From Thermomicrobiales bacterium (GTDB lineage: Bacteria > Chloroflexota > Chloroflexia > Thermomicrobiales > UBA6265), in the NCBI GenBank assembly GCA_019637585.1, contig JAHBVL010000005.1, positions 219,969 through 283,968 of the forward strand: 64,000 nucleotides of DNA, written 5' to 3'. Below, piece after piece: positions 1 to 11,600 of this stretch. Each line of letters starts with the position of its first letter. Positions within the stretch are counted from its first letter, which is position 1. The notes below the pieces were generated by a model. That model worked only from the letters and a program-made list of their open reading frames with translations, was not told where the DNA came from and did no database searches. The translations under genes and the position numbers were made by a program.

Positions 1-83
1 CTCCACATGCGGCAACGAACGATACTGCGCATCGGTGCCGGTGCTGACCGGCGCGACCGTCCGCAGGAGTCGACATTCTGACA
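1..83. other. Window edge, possible end of an upstream gene
   Basis: The first 83 bases are too short to assign. Reading frame 1 is open from the edge to a TGA at 79-81, and frame 2 stays open past the start of the next gene, so the tail of an upstream plus-strand gene may be present. An AGGAG at 65-69 lies 14 bases before the ATG at 84, further than usual for a ribosome binding site. Confidence 0.25.
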
Positions 84-1448
84 ATGAGCCAAGAGACTCG
101 CCCGCTCGCCCCACCAGATATCCAACTGACTGGCCGATTCGAATTGGATGACGTGCAGGTCTACCGCCACGTGCCGTTCGAGGTGCCCGCAGGGGTGCGT
201 CAGATACACCTCGACGTTGCCTACAACGACAGAATCAGCTCGGACAAGTATTTGACCGGCGGCAACACGCTCGATGTCGGTCTTTTCGACGAGCGAGGTT
301 CACAGTCAGGCAGTCTCGGGTTCCGGGGATGGAGCGGCAGCAACAAGACCGCCATCACCGTCGGGGAAACATGGTCGACACCGCCCTATCGTTCCGAACC
401 GATCGGCGCCGGAACGTGGCAGGTGTTGCTGGGCCCCTACAAGATCGGTCCAAACGGACTGGATTACTCCGTCGACATCTGGTTCGATCCGGGCATCGAG
501 AAACCAGAGCCGAACCGTTCACCCATTCTCGATCTCAGTGTGGCGACGGTTCCTCCGCCGATCGAAGCAGGATGGTTGCGGGGCGACCTGCACAGCCACA
601 GCACGGCATCAGATGGCGACTCTACGCTGCTCGACATGCTGCAGGCAGCGCGCAGAGCCGGGCTCGACTTCATGGGCAGCACCGACCACAACGCCGCCAT
701 GCTGCCGGAAGCACCCGACGATCCGGATCTGCCACTCCTCATCCCCGGCATCGAAGTGACCACCTACAAGGGGCACTGGAATGTCTGGGGCGCCAACCGG
801 TGGTTCGATTTCAGGCTGCCAGACGGTGAAGCCGTGCGCTCCGAAATGCAGATCGCCAGGAATGCCGGGGGATTTGTCAGCGCCAATCACCCCAAACCGT
901 TCGGCCCTCCCTGGGAGTATGGATTCGGGCTCGGCTATCAGGGCATCGAAGTCTGGAACGGCTACTGGCAGTCGCTCAATGCCATCAGTCTCGCCGCCTG
1001 GGACGCCCACCTCGCTGCGGGACAACGAGTCGTGGCCATGGCTGGGAGCGACACGCACTTCCTGCGTGGCGAAGACCAGGGGGCACTGCGGCGGGCCACA
1101 ATCGGCCACCCCACCATGTGGGTCAAACCGGACGACCCAACCAGCGCAACGTCGATACTCGACGAGATCCGAGCGGGCCGCAGCTTCATCTCAGCAAGCC
1201 CAACCGGTCCGCAAATGCTCATCGACCACACAGGGGATCGCGATGTTTCCATTCGTACGGGCGGCGCTGCGGGCTTGATTCTGGCGCTGATATCGTCGGG
1301 TACGGTCATCTCCGCAACAGCAGTCGACAAGGACCGCTGGGATCAGGAATTCCGCGTTCCGGCGTCCGCGACGCACGTCCGGGCCCAGCTGATGGACGGC
1401 TGCGGCAACGTCGAAGCGTTGACGAATGCGGTGTGGTTGGACGGGTAG
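84..1448 (+). CDS. PHP-domain metallohydrolase (CehA/McbA-like)
   Basis: A 454-residue protein. The N-terminal ~160 residues look like a beta-rich domain without an obvious signal peptide. Residues ~165-380 carry PHP-fold metal motifs: GDLHSHS (H170, H172), STDHN (D201, H202), a later ANHPK, and AGSDTH near the end of the domain. This pattern fits the CehA/McbA-type phosphoesterases and amide hydrolases; the substrate cannot be told from sequence. The gene stands alone. It is followed ten bases after its stop by a tandem heptamer repeat and then a convergent penicillin acylase gene. The ATG at 84 is the only convincing start, although the nearest Shine-Dalgarno sequence is distant. Confidence 0.8.
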   Translation: MSQETRPLAPPDIQLTGRFELDDVQVYRHVPFEVPAGVRQIHLDVAYNDRISSDKYLTGGNTLDVGLFDERGSQSGSLGFRGWSGSNKTAITVGETWSTPPYRSEPIGAGTWQVLLGPYKIGPNGLDYSVDIWFDPGIEKPEPNRSPILDLSVATVPPPIEAGWLRGDLHSHSTASDGDSTLLDMLQAARRAGLDFMGSTDHNAAMLPEAPDDPDLPLLIPGIEVTTYKGHWNVWGANRWFDFRLPDGEAVRSEMQIARNAGGFVSANHPKPFGPPWEYGFGLGYQGIEVWNGYWQSLNAISLAAWDAHLAAGQRVVAMAGSDTHFLRGEDQGALRRATIGHPTMWVKPDDPTSATSILDEIRAGRSFISASPTGPQMLIDHTGDRDVSIRTGGAAGLILALISSGTVISATAVDKDRWDQEFRVPASATHVRAQLMDGCGNVEALTNAVWLDG

Positions 1449-1457
1449 CGGGTCATC

Positions 1458-1534
1458 GGTCCGGGGTCCGGGGTCCGGAGTCCGAAGTCCGGAGTCCGAG
1501 GTCCGAGGTCCGAGGTCCGAGGTCCGAGGTCCGA
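1458..1534. repeat. Tandem heptamer array (11 units)
   Basis: Eleven uninterrupted 7-bp units of the form RGTCCGR run from 1458 to 1534: three GGTCCGG, then an AGTCCGA/AGTCCGG mix, then five GGTCCGA. The array begins ten bases after the upstream stop codon. The rest of the 327-base gap to 1775 holds a hairpin at 1692-1713 (8-bp GGGCACCC/GGGTGCCC stem), which may act as a terminator between the convergent genes although it lacks a T-tract, and no other recognisable feature. Confidence 0.9.
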
Positions 1535-1775
1535 AGTAGATGATCGCTAGGGAATGAGGCAGGCGCCCGGAGAGGATTCCCGTACGGGCTGGTCCCCGTG
1601 CCAGCCCCTCGTGACTCCCGCGACCATCATCTGAAGCTACGAACGCCTTGAACCATGCGCGGCGTCCAAGCACCATCGCTGGTGACGAGGAGGGCACCCA
1701 CAGTGGGGTGCCCGTACGGGCCGCCTTCGCATCGACAGCGCATTGTTGTTTGGAGCGACTAAATGCCCTGGCGGA

Positions 1776-4169
1776 CTACTCCCCCGTCAGCACCGTGGTG
1801 CTCTGTGCATCGGCGAGCACATCCTCCCACCGATAGGGGATCTGGACATACTGACCGGTGCGGTGGTGCTCCACCTGGTCACCGTAGTGCGGGCTGCCGG
1901 GGTGACCGGAGTGGCCGGGCCAGGTGATGGTCCAGGTCTCTGAATCGGGATCGAGCGAGGAGATGATCCGGTAACTCGCCCCGACTTTGTTCTGGAAGGT
2001 GCCGGGTGGGACGTACAGAGCGCTGGAGAGGGTTGCTGAGCCCCCTGGATGCGGCAGCTGGGGCATGTCGAGAATCTCGTGCTGGAGCGGAGTCTGTGCC
2101 GCGGGGTGGGTTGCGCCGAGGGTGTGCAAATCCCCCCATCGCCAGTTGGCGGGTTCTGACCCAAGTTTCTCCACCAGGTAGCTAAGCGCTTCGGTGAAGG
2201 ACTTCCGGATTGTCTCGATGCGAGCCTCGTCGCTGGGGAACCAGTCGTGCTCGTTGGCGTGAAGCAGGGCGCTGCTCATACCCTGTCCCGAGTCCTGCAC
2301 GATGGTGGCGTGATTCTCTGGAAAACGGCTCCTCACCACGTTGTGATGCCATCGCCAGAAAAAGGCATAGAAGATCGCGCCGCCCGCACTCTCGATCGGA
2401 AGGGCACTGTCCCAATCCCGAAGAATCGCCAGCGCTTCCAGCGTGAGCGGGTCGGTACTGCCCTCCAGCGCTGCCAGAACAGGCGGTGTGCCCCGGAGTG
2501 CGCGACCGGAGAAAACGTCGTTCTGCATCGCAGAGAATGTCTCAAAGTTGTGGGGGCGCATCTCCTCGACGAGGAGTTCGGCGCGCGCCGCTCGATCTTC
2601 CACGGTCCATGTGCCGAAGAGCGGGTAGGGAAAACTGGAGGGCGCGGTCGGGTTGTTCGCGCTGACCACCCAGCCCCGTTCGGGATCGACGACATGAGGC
2701 ATGGCCTCAAATGGAATGTATCCCTGCCAGGCATCGATCGGGTCGTTGGCATCGCGATAGCCGCGATGTACGCGACCGCGGAGTGGAATTGCGCCGCTGC
2801 ACTGATAGCCGACCGATCCCTCGGTGTCCGCCAGCACGAAATTCCAGGTCGGGCAACGGAAGCGTCGCAGCGCTTCGCGTCCCTCGGCGACGGTTTTCGC
2901 CCGATTGAGATCGAGAAGGCTCTTCGGTTCGTCTGACAGTTCGAAACCGACCCAGGCCAGGGTCAGCACCGTGTTCGCGCCACGCTCTCCCCACAGATTG
3001 CGGGGCAGCGCCCCTTCCGTCACCAGATGGTCGACAACTGGACGATCGTGGGCGAAGCGAATCTCGAGCGCATGATCGGATGCACCACGCACCGGGATCC
3101 GCTCGGCCCGCTTGCCGAATGGTTTCCACGTTGCTCCGTCGAGATACTCATCTGCGTTGTCCGGATTGACTCGTTCGACGTAGAGATCACGCTGAAGACA
3201 GATGTTGTTGGTCACACCCCAGGCAAAGTGAGGGTTCCTCCCAAACCGGATCATCGGCACACCTGGATAGGTCATACCGACAACGTCATATCCGCCCCCT
3301 TTGAGGTGCACGTCATACCAATCGGCCGGCACACTGTAGTAGACATGGGGATCGGAACCGACCATCGCGTGGCCCTGTGCGGTCATGGAGGGCGAGACGG
3401 CCCAGTTGTTGCTTCCCGTGCCATCGTTGATGCCCCAGAAGGCGCCGAGGCCTTCACCGGCCGGAATGCCGGGCCATTTTGGTTCGGGATCGAAGTCGCC
3501 TTCGTGCACGATGTAGGCGATCTGTCCGTCCGGCTGATACCAGGCGGTGTCGAGATCGCCGATGTTCGCCCGTACCACTTCCGGCGTCGACAGCACGGGC
3601 AGACGACCGGTCAGATACCAGTACCAACGCCGCATGACGGCGACAGAATCGACCGCCGACCAGGGAGATGGTTCGTAGTCGAGCAATTCGAACTCGATCG
3701 GCAGTCCAGCGGGCAGCGCGCTCATCCACGCGTTGATCCCGTCGGTGAAGGCATGGAATGCGTCCCGGCTCTCCTGGTGTGACGCGTCGAGCGCGGCCGC
3801 TGAGGTCTGCGTCAGTCCAATCGTGCGGGCGAGAATGTCGAGGTCGATCTTAGCCGGGCCGAAAATCTCGCTGAGCGTGCCGTGCGCCTGACGCCGCAGG
3901 AAATCGAGCTGCCAGAGCCGGTCCTGAGCCTGCGCATAGCCGTGGGCAAAGAAGAGGTCGTAAGGATCATCCGCTTCGATATGGGGAATACCGCGACTGT
4001 CCCGATGAATGGTGGCCCGTCCGCGCAACGGAGCGGAGACGGCAGCAGGACCGGCGCTGGCTTTTTCCTCCAGATAGCGCCCGATCAGCGCCCGGGTCGC
4101 CGGATCGGGATTCCCTTCGGCAGATCGCAGTGCATCGAGTGCTGTTGCGCGTTCACGATCGGTGAGCAT
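1776..4169 (-). CDS. Penicillin acylase family protein (Ntn hydrolase)
   Basis: A 797-residue member of the penicillin amidase/acyl-homoserine-lactone acylase family, which hydrolyses amide bonds after self-cleavage into alpha and beta chains. Residues ~60-90 contain the family's FFAHGYAQAQDRLWQLD stretch. The motif GSNNWAV places the predicted autocatalytic nucleophile at Ser253, giving an alpha chain of ~250 and a beta chain of ~545 residues. No clear signal peptide is visible, so the precursor may be cytoplasmic, or the N-terminus may be misjudged. The start at 4169 is chosen because AGGAG lies nine bases upstream; a longer open frame would run into the methyltransferase gene. It is third in a minus-strand set after the GNAT and methyltransferase genes. 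Substrate unknown. Confidence 0.88.
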   Translation of the reverse strand: MLTDRERATALDALRSAEGNPDPATRALIGRYLEEKASAGPAAVSAPLRGRATIHRDSRGIPHIEADDPYDLFFAHGYAQAQDRLWQLDFLRRQAHGTLSEIFGPAKIDLDILARTIGLTQTSAAALDASHQESRDAFHAFTDGINAWMSALPAGLPIEFELLDYEPSPWSAVDSVAVMRRWYWYLTGRLPVLSTPEVVRANIGDLDTAWYQPDGQIAYIVHEGDFDPEPKWPGIPAGEGLGAFWGINDGTGSNNWAVSPSMTAQGHAMVGSDPHVYYSVPADWYDVHLKGGGYDVVGMTYPGVPMIRFGRNPHFAWGVTNNICLQRDLYVERVNPDNADEYLDGATWKPFGKRAERIPVRGASDHALEIRFAHDRPVVDHLVTEGALPRNLWGERGANTVLTLAWVGFELSDEPKSLLDLNRAKTVAEGREALRRFRCPTWNFVLADTEGSVGYQCSGAIPLRGRVHRGYRDANDPIDAWQGYIPFEAMPHVVDPERGWVVSANNPTAPSSFPYPLFGTWTVEDRAARAELLVEEMRPHNFETFSAMQNDVFSGRALRGTPPVLAALEGSTDPLTLEALAILRDWDSALPIESAGGAIFYAFFWRWHHNVVRSRFPENHATIVQDSGQGMSSALLHANEHDWFPSDEARIETIRKSFTEALSYLVEKLGSEPANWRWGDLHTLGATHPAAQTPLQHEILDMPQLPHPGGSATLSSALYVPPGTFQNKVGASYRIISSLDPDSETWTITWPGHSGHPGSPHYGDQVEHHRTGQYVQIPYRWEDVLADAQSTTVLTGE

Positions 4170-4210
4170 CGACGAGATCTCCTGACTCAGCTGGCCGCGA
4201 AATGTTGGCG

Positions 4211-4954
4211 TCAGGGTATCGGAAATTTGCGACCGCCGAAGACCGCCAGCTCGAGGACTTTGAAGTAGCAGTCGACATCGACGAACCCGATCTCCCTGAG
4301 CCATGCGCACTGATCTTCGACCGGCGCGAGGATGTTTGCCGCTTTATCCGGCCGGTAGACGTACTCAGTCGCCACCTGCTCCCGTGTCATGCTGTTCCCC
4401 AGGCGTTCATGGTTGGCATGAATGGAATCGACGAACAACTCGTCGTTGACATGACCAACCCACGCCGTGGCTGGATTCACGTGCTCGACATTGACGAATA
4501 TGCCGCCCGGAGCGAGGAGATCGTAGACCGTGGCATAGATCTCCCGCTTTTTCTCATGAGTCGAATGGTGAATCGCGTAGCCTGACACAACCACATCGAA
4601 AGGAGCGAGTGACTGGAGAGGTTCTACCCATCCAGGATCGTTGAAGTCGGCGAGGATCAGCTGATGGGGCGGTGAGGGAAAGGATGCGCGAGCCGCATCG
4701 AGCATCGGTTCGGAAAAATCAACCAGAACCGCCTGTGCGGCCGGGTGCTCCGCCAGCAACGCGGCGGCAAGCGTACCCGACCCACAGCCGAGGTCGAGAA
4801 AGCGAGCAACCTCGATGTCTGCCTCCCGAACCAGGCGGGTCATCATGCCGATCTGATCGGCAGCGTACGGAATACCACCTCGCACGCCGTCCAGGAAGGT
4901 GCGAACCAGATCGGGGGACTGCCAGACTTCGGCGCGGGGTGTGCCGCTACTCAT
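4211..4954 (-). CDS. Class I SAM-dependent methyltransferase
   Basis: A 247-residue Rossmann-fold methyltransferase. Motif I, FLDLGCGSGTLAAALL, lies near residues 52-67; an acidic residue ending the next strand (VLVDFSEPM) and the IHHS-containing motif further on fit the small-molecule methyltransferase group (Methyltransf_25/11). AGGAG sits eight bases before the ATG at 4954. The gene begins seven bases past the stop of the GNAT gene, so the two are probably cotranscribed. The substrate cannot be predicted. Confidence 0.85.
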   Translation of the reverse strand: MSSGTPRAEVWQSPDLVRTFLDGVRGGIPYAADQIGMMTRLVREADIEVARFLDLGCGSGTLAAALLAEHPAAQAVLVDFSEPMLDAARASFPSPPHQLILADFNDPGWVEPLQSLAPFDVVVSGYAIHHSTHEKKREIYATVYDLLAPGGIFVNVEHVNPATAWVGHVNDELFVDSIHANHERLGNSMTREQVATEYVYRPDKAANILAPVEDQCAWLREIGFVDVDCYFKVLELAVFGGRKFPIP

Positions 4955-4960
4955 GTTTGT

Positions 4961-5482
4961 TCACTCCTCGAAGATACGAAATGGCGACGGATAGACGATC
5001 TCTCCATCCTCACCCTTCAGCATTCCGGGCACCAGTTCCAACGCCTGGCAGGCCTCACCCTGATAGGGCGATCGAAGACGCGTCGCCAGATCGGGCGAGA
5101 AACCGAATCGCCGGTGGTAGTCTGGATCTCCGACAACGATCACCGCCTCGTAACCGCTCGCCGCCACATGTTCCAGTCCGGCTCGCACCAGCTTCAATCC
5201 AACACCCTGACGCTGACGTGCGGGAAGCACTGCCAGAGGCGCCAGCGACGCTGTTTTGACCGATTGATGGTCGATCACCAGATCGAGTTCACTGAACATC
5301 ACCTGACCGGCGATACCGGCATCAGTAGCAACCAATTCGCAGATGAATGACTCGTCATGGCGAATTGCCTCGACGAGTCGCGATTCGTCGCTGCCGCCAA
5401 AGGCGTCGTCCAGCAGGCGACGGATTGCCGGATAGTCGCTCTCTTTGGCTGAGCGAACGTCGAAGTGGAGGGGTCTGGTCAT
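4961..5482 (-). CDS. GNAT family N-acetyltransferase
   Basis: About 173 residues with the GNAT fold. The acetyl-CoA-binding motif A is visible as LAVLPARQRQGVGLKLV, and the following GDPDYHRRFGF is typical of the YhbS-like group (COG3153). The ATG at 5482 is preferred because MTRPLHFDVR gives the usual family N-terminus. A start at 5509 would add nine residues but has no ribosome binding site. First gene of the minus-strand set. Acceptor substrate unknown. Confidence 0.85.
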   Translation of the reverse strand: MTRPLHFDVRSAKESDYPAIRRLLDDAFGGSDESRLVEAIRHDESFICELVATDAGIAGQVMFSELDLVIDHQSVKTASLAPLAVLPARQRQGVGLKLVRAGLEHVAASGYEAVIVVGDPDYHRRFGFSPDLATRLRSPYQGEACQALELVPGMLKGEDGEIVYPSPFRIFEE

Positions 5483-5595
5483 GTGACTCTCGATGAATTG
5501 ATCACGCATTGCCGGGAGTGAGGCTCAGAGCCTGAAGTCCACACAACTCTCCGGTATGTGCAAGGAGGCGCAAAAAGCGCATTCGGCGAACAAAA

Positions 5596-5624
5596 CATGG
5601 GTCCTGGATTGACCAGGACCCATG
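5596..5624 (-). terminator. Intrinsic terminator of the LPATG Gly-rich gene
   Basis: A perfect 12-bp stem (CATGGGTCCTGG with its complement) closes a 5-base loop. Read on the minus strand it is followed by TTTTG, as expected for a Rho-independent terminator 60 bases after the stop of the gene at 5685. Confidence 0.75.
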
Positions 5625-5684
5625 CTGCATTCGAATCAGGACCGCAGCCGCGTTTCTCACCCGGCTACGGTTATTCATCGTCGG

Positions 5685-8600
5685 CTAGGCTGCGCGCCGC
5701 AGTCCCACGCCCGCGACACCCGCCGCCACCACCAGGCTCAGCAGCATCAGCGGCAGCATTCCACTGTCGCTTTCGCCCGACCCGGTCGCCGGCAGCGCCG
5801 TCACGCTCATCAGCTCGGCCACATTCGCGCTGCTGCCCAGTCCCTTGCCGCCTTTCGGTCCATGGTGGTGTCCACCACCACCATGGTTGCCGCCGCCGCC
5901 ATGGTTCCCACCACCACCGTGGTTGCCGCCATGACCCTTGCCCCAGTCATCGATGCAGACGCCGGTGCAGTCGCCCGCCACTTCGCCCAGGCAGATTCCG
6001 GTGCAATCACCAGGCATCTCACCCTTCTTCGGCGCGTAGCAGTAGCCCGTGCAATCCCCATCCACATCACCAGGCGAGCAATCGAAGTCCTTGTCGTCGG
6101 CACATGCCTTCAACCAGACGAAGTCGTTCCAGCTCCCCGGACCGCTCGATGCCTGCACGCCGGCGTTCCCACCGTTGCCGCCGGTCGCGTCACCACCAAA
6201 GGCGCCGCCACCATTGCCACCGTTGCCGCCGTCGCCGCCATCCGCGCCGTTGCCGTCGCCGGCCACCGCGTCACCACCATTGCCGCCCGTGCCTGCGCCA
6301 CCTTCGCCATCCGCGCCGGTGCCGGCGCCACCATCACCACCGGTATTCGCCGCATGCGTGGTGTTGCCGCCCGTGACCGGATCGCCCACTGCGTCGCCAC
6401 CCGTGCCGTCGCCGGTCGTGATGTTGCCCGCATTGCTGTCGCCGCCCCGCGCGTTGCCGCCGGTGCTGTCTGCGGTGCTGTTGCCCACACCCTCGGCATG
6501 CGCATTCGCATCACCGGTGGTCAGACCACCCACGTCCTGGCTGCCGCTGGTGTTGCCGCCGCCATTCGTGGCGCCACAGTTGCTGCTGCTGCCATTGCCG
6601 CCATCACCGCCATTGGCCTGCGAGCCCGGTCCTTCCACATCCGGATCCGGGTTGGTCGGGTCGGTGTCGCCACCTTCACCACCATTGCCGCCATTGCCGC
6701 CACCGGTGGTGCTGCCCGCGCTGCCCATCTCCTCGGTCGTGCAGCTGCCCACGGTCGTGGTCAGCGCGCTGTCCGAGGTGACTTCGATTTCGCTGGCATC
6801 CGCGTCGTCCGCCGTCGCATCGCCGCCATTCACGGTCAGCAGGGCGTCGCCGCTGGTCGCATCGCCGCCGTCGCCGGCGCCGCCGTCAGCCGCGGTGCCA
6901 CCCACCGCATTCGGGCTGCTGCCGGTGCCGCCGGTCGCGGTGTCCGCGCTGGTGTCGCCACCATTGGTGTCGCCCCACGCATCGCCACCGTCGCCACCCT
7001 GGCCAACGCCGCCGAGTCCGAAGTTGCCCTGGCCATCGCCACCGTTGCCTTCACCGTCCAGACCGGTGCCATTGCCACCCTGGCCGCCGTTCCCGGCGTT
7101 GCCGCCCGGTCCGCCCAGCGCGCTGCCGGTCACACCATTGGCGCCCTGGCCCGCTTCGGCATTCGCATTCACCACGCCACTCTGGCCACTCTGCTGCGCC
7201 AGCGCGGCCGCATTGCCGCCATTGCCGCCTGTACCGGTGCCGGTGCCGGCATCGCCACCCGAGCCAGCATTGCCGCCATTGCCGCCATCACCGGCCACAC
7301 CATTGCCGCCCGCGCCCGTGCCGCCATTGCCGCCCGTGCCCGCGCCACCGGTGCCATTGCCACTGGTGCTGGTGCCGCCGCTGCCCGCCACGTTGCCGCC
7401 ACCGGTGGTGTCTCCACCCGTCGCGTTGCTGCTCGTGGCGTTGCCGCCCGCGGTGTTGCCCGAGGTGCCGTTGCCCGCCAGGCTGTTGCCACCCCGGCCG
7501 TTGCCGCCATCGGCATTGCCGGTGGTGTTGCCACTGGTGGTTCCGGCGCTCGCGCTGGCATTGCCACCCGTCACATCGCCCAGGCTGGCCGATCCACCGG
7601 TGTTGCCGCCGCCATTGGTGCCGCCGCAGTTGCCCGCGCCACCATTGCCGCCGTTGCCGCCATTCGCCGTCGCGCCATCATCCACACCGTCGTCCGGTCC
7701 GTTGATGACCACCTGGCTGCCGGCGCCACCCGCGCCGCCATTGCCGCCCAGTCCCATGCACGGCACGGTGAGCGTGCCCACACTGACCGGATCGACAAAC
7801 CAGTCGGCCAGCAGGCCTTCCACGTCCTCCGCGATCCCCGGTCCATCCAGACCCAGGCCGCTGGCGACGGTGCCAACCACGTTGCCGAATTCCTCCGGCG
7901 TCGAGAATCCGCTGGTCACGATGCCGCCAATGGCGCTGCCCGCAGTCGCGGTGCCGCCGTTCACATCACTGGCCGCCAGTCCCGCGGTGCCGCTGCCACC
8001 AGTGCCAACTCCGCCATTCGCCGAGTCGCCACCGGTCGCGCTACCGGTCTGGGCATGGCCGCCCTGCGCGCCGCCACCCACGGTGTCGCCGCCATTTACA
8101 TCACCCCAGGCTTCGCCCGCTTCGCCACCCGTGGCGCTGCGGCCAATGCCCACGGCACCGGTCCCTTCGCCACCAATCGCGCTGCCGTTGCCACCCAGTC
8201 CAACGCCGCCGTCCGCGCCGTTGCCGGTGATGCCCGGTCCGCCACCCTGGGCGTAGCCGCTCTGGCCATTGCCACCCTGGCCGCCGGTCGCTTCCGCATA
8301 CGGGTCGTAGCCGGTGCTCTGGGCGATCGCCGAGGCGTCGCCACCATCACCACCATGCCCGCCACCGGTGCTGGCGCTGCCACCATTGCCGGCCTGGCCG
8401 CCATTGCCGCCATCGCCGCCGGTGCCATTCCCGCCACTGCCGTTGCCACCATCACCACCGGTGCCTGCACCGCCGGTGCCGCTGCCCGCGACCCCTGCGC
8501 CGCCATTTCCGGAGATGTTGCCGTTGTGCGTGCTGGCGCCACCCGTCACATCGCCACTCTGGGCGTTGCCCGCAGTCGCGCTGCCACCAGTTGCATCACC

Positions 8601-11600
8601 ACTCTGGCTGTCGCCGCCGATGCCGTTGCCACCACTGGCGTCGCCGCCGGTGTTGCCTGCCGCCGCGGTCACGGTGCTGGCGTTGCCGCCGGTCACGTTG
8701 CCGTGCGATGCCGTGCCGGCGCTGTTGCCGCCACCGACATCACCATGCCACCAACCGCAGAGGCTGCCGCCACCATTGCCGCCATCGCCGCCATTGGCCG
8801 TGCCACCGTCATCCACGTCGGCGCCACCTTCGCCACCGATGCCGCCAGCGCCACCCTGGGCGTAGCAGCCCAGCGTGATGGTCGCCACGCCACCCTGCAG
8901 CACGTCGCCGCCGACCGCGTCACCCGGCAGGGCCACGCCACCCGTCACGCTGCTGGTCGCTTCGCCGCCATCCGCGTTGCCGCCGATGCCGTTGCCACCC
9001 TGACCGACGGTTCCCGCGGTCGCATCTCCACCGAAGGCCAGACCACCCTGGGCGCTGCCACCTTCGGTCCAGCCACCCTGGACGTTGCCGGTCACATCCG
9101 CGCCATCGGCGCCTGTGCCGTCACCACCGAAGCCGCGCGCGCCAGTGCCGTCGCCACCATCGGCCACACCGTCGCCACCTTCGCCATAGCCACCATCGCC
9201 ACCCAGGCCGCCCTGGCCGCCATCGGCGCCGTCAGCGGTGCTGCTGGTGCCGGTGCCGCCATTGCCACCTGTGGCCACGGCTTCCACCGGTTCGAGTCCG
9301 CCCGCTCCCAGGCTGGCTTCGGCCACGGCGTTGCCGCCATCACCACCCGAGGTGTCGCCGGTCGAGGCGTTGCCGCCATTCCCGCCGCCACCACCGGCTC
9401 CACCATTGCCGCCGGTCGAGGCGCCGCCGCTGGCGTTGCCGCCGCTGCCGCCCGTGCCCGCGCCGCCGGTGCCATTGCCGCCACTGCCGTTGCCACCACT
9501 GCCGGCCGTATTGCCGTTATGCGTGGTGTCGCCACCGGTGGTCGCTCCCGCGTTGCCGGCGCCGCCCGTGGCCGCGCCACCCGTCGCCGACCCGCCAATC
9601 GAGTCACCACCGACGCCGTTGCCGGCCACGGCGCTCCCGCCACTGTTGCCGCCACCCGCGGTGTAGACGCTCGCCGAACCACCGGTCACATCACCATGCG
9701 ATGCGCCCGTGCCCGCGTTGTTGCCGCCGCCGGTGACGTTGCCGCAGCCTGCGCTGCCGCCATTGCCACCATCACCACCCAGCGCGGTGGCCCAGCCACT
9801 CGGGCTGTTGTCCGGATCACCCAGCTCGGGATCGGGGTTGCCGACTTCGTAGCCGCCGTCGCCACCCGCGCCACCGGTGCCGCCCACCACGGTGCAGCCC
9901 ACGGTGATGGTCAGGATCTGGCCACCGGCCACGACACCCGCCGTGGCGCTGCCACCCACGATGGTGGGTGTGCCTTCACCGGCAACCTCGACATCACCGC
10001 TGCCATTGCCACCGGTGCCGTTGCCGCCAATACCACTGCCCGAGGCGCCGCCGTCGGCGCCATTCGCCGCGCCGCCTTCACCAGCACCACCGGTGCCGTT
10101 GCCACCCAGGGTGTCGCCACCGGTCGCATCGCCGTACGCGTCGCCACCGTCGCCACCATCGGCATCACCACCGAAGCCGCTCGCGCCCTGGCCGTCGCCA
10201 CCCACCGCGCTGGCGTCGCCGCCTTCGCCGATCTGGCCACCATTGCCGCCCGCGCCACCGTCACCACCGTCACCGGCGTTGGCCTGGCCGCTGCCGGCGT
10301 CGCCGCCGTCACCCGCCCAGGCATCGGCCACCGGGTCGCCGCCGGCGCCATAGGCCGCGCCATTGGCCAGTCCGCCATTGCCCGCGGTGGCATTGCCACT
10401 CTGGGCGGCGCCGCCATTGCCTGCATCACCACCATTGCCGCCACTGCCGCCGGTCGCATTGCCCGCGGTCGCGGTGCCGCCATTGCCACCCGCGCCATTG
10501 CCACCGGTGCCGGTGCCGGCTGTCGCCGCGCCACCATCGCCCCCGGTGTTGCCCAGGTGGGTGGTGTTGCCACCCGTGGTCATGCCCGTGCTGGCGCCAC
10601 CACCCGTGCCGGCGCCCGCGGTGGCGTTGCCGCCCACCGAGTCGCCCGACCGGCCGTTGCCGCCCGTGCCATTCCCACCACTGTTGCCGCCACCCTGGGT
10701 CACCACGGTCGCGTTGCCGCCGGTCAGACCACCATGGCTGGCGTTGCCGCCACTGTTGCCGCCGCCATTGGTGGCGCCACACCCGGCCCAGCCACCATTG
10801 CCGCCGTCACCACCATCGGCCCAGGAGTAATTGTTCGCTTCGGTGCCGCGGCCACCATCGCCACCCGCGCCCGGTCCACCCGCCAGGATCTCGACACCCG
10901 CATCACCCGGATCGAGGGTGTTGCAGCCGCTGGTCGTCGTCGACACATCACCGCCATACGCGATGTAGCCGCCCTCACTGCCATCGAAGTTAATGGAGCC
11001 GCCCTCGGCGTTCGCTCCATTCGCATCACCACTGCCACTGCCACCCGTGCCGACGCCGCCGCGCGCGTCGCCCACGGCGCCGCCATTGCCAGCCACCGCC
11101 GCGCCACCATTGCCGACCGCGCCCAGCGCGTCACCCGCAATGGTTTCACCACCCAGGGTCTCACCCACGGCGTTGCCGCCCTGGCCACCCTGCGCATCAC
11201 CACCGAAGCCCCGGGCGCCGGTGCCGGTGCCGCCACCCGCTGCCGCGTCACCACCATTGGCGTCGGTGCCATTCCCGGCCGCGCCACCTTCACCACCCTG
11301 GCCGCCATAGGCCAGACCGGTGGTGGCCACGCCACCTTCGCCACCCGTGGCGATGGCATAGACCGGGCTCTGGGTCCCGTCATTCTCGGTACTGCTCTGG
11401 GCATGGCCCGCATTGCCGCCAACCGCGTCGCCGCTGGTCGCCTGACCACCATCGCCGCCGCTGCCGCCCGAGCCACCCGCGCCCGCGGTGGCCGTGCCAC
11501 CCGTCGCTGTGCCGCCCGAGCCGCCCGTGCCGCTGCCGCCAATTCCGGCGCCAGCCACGGCCAGTCCACCATTCCCCGCCGTGTTGCCACCACCGGTGGT

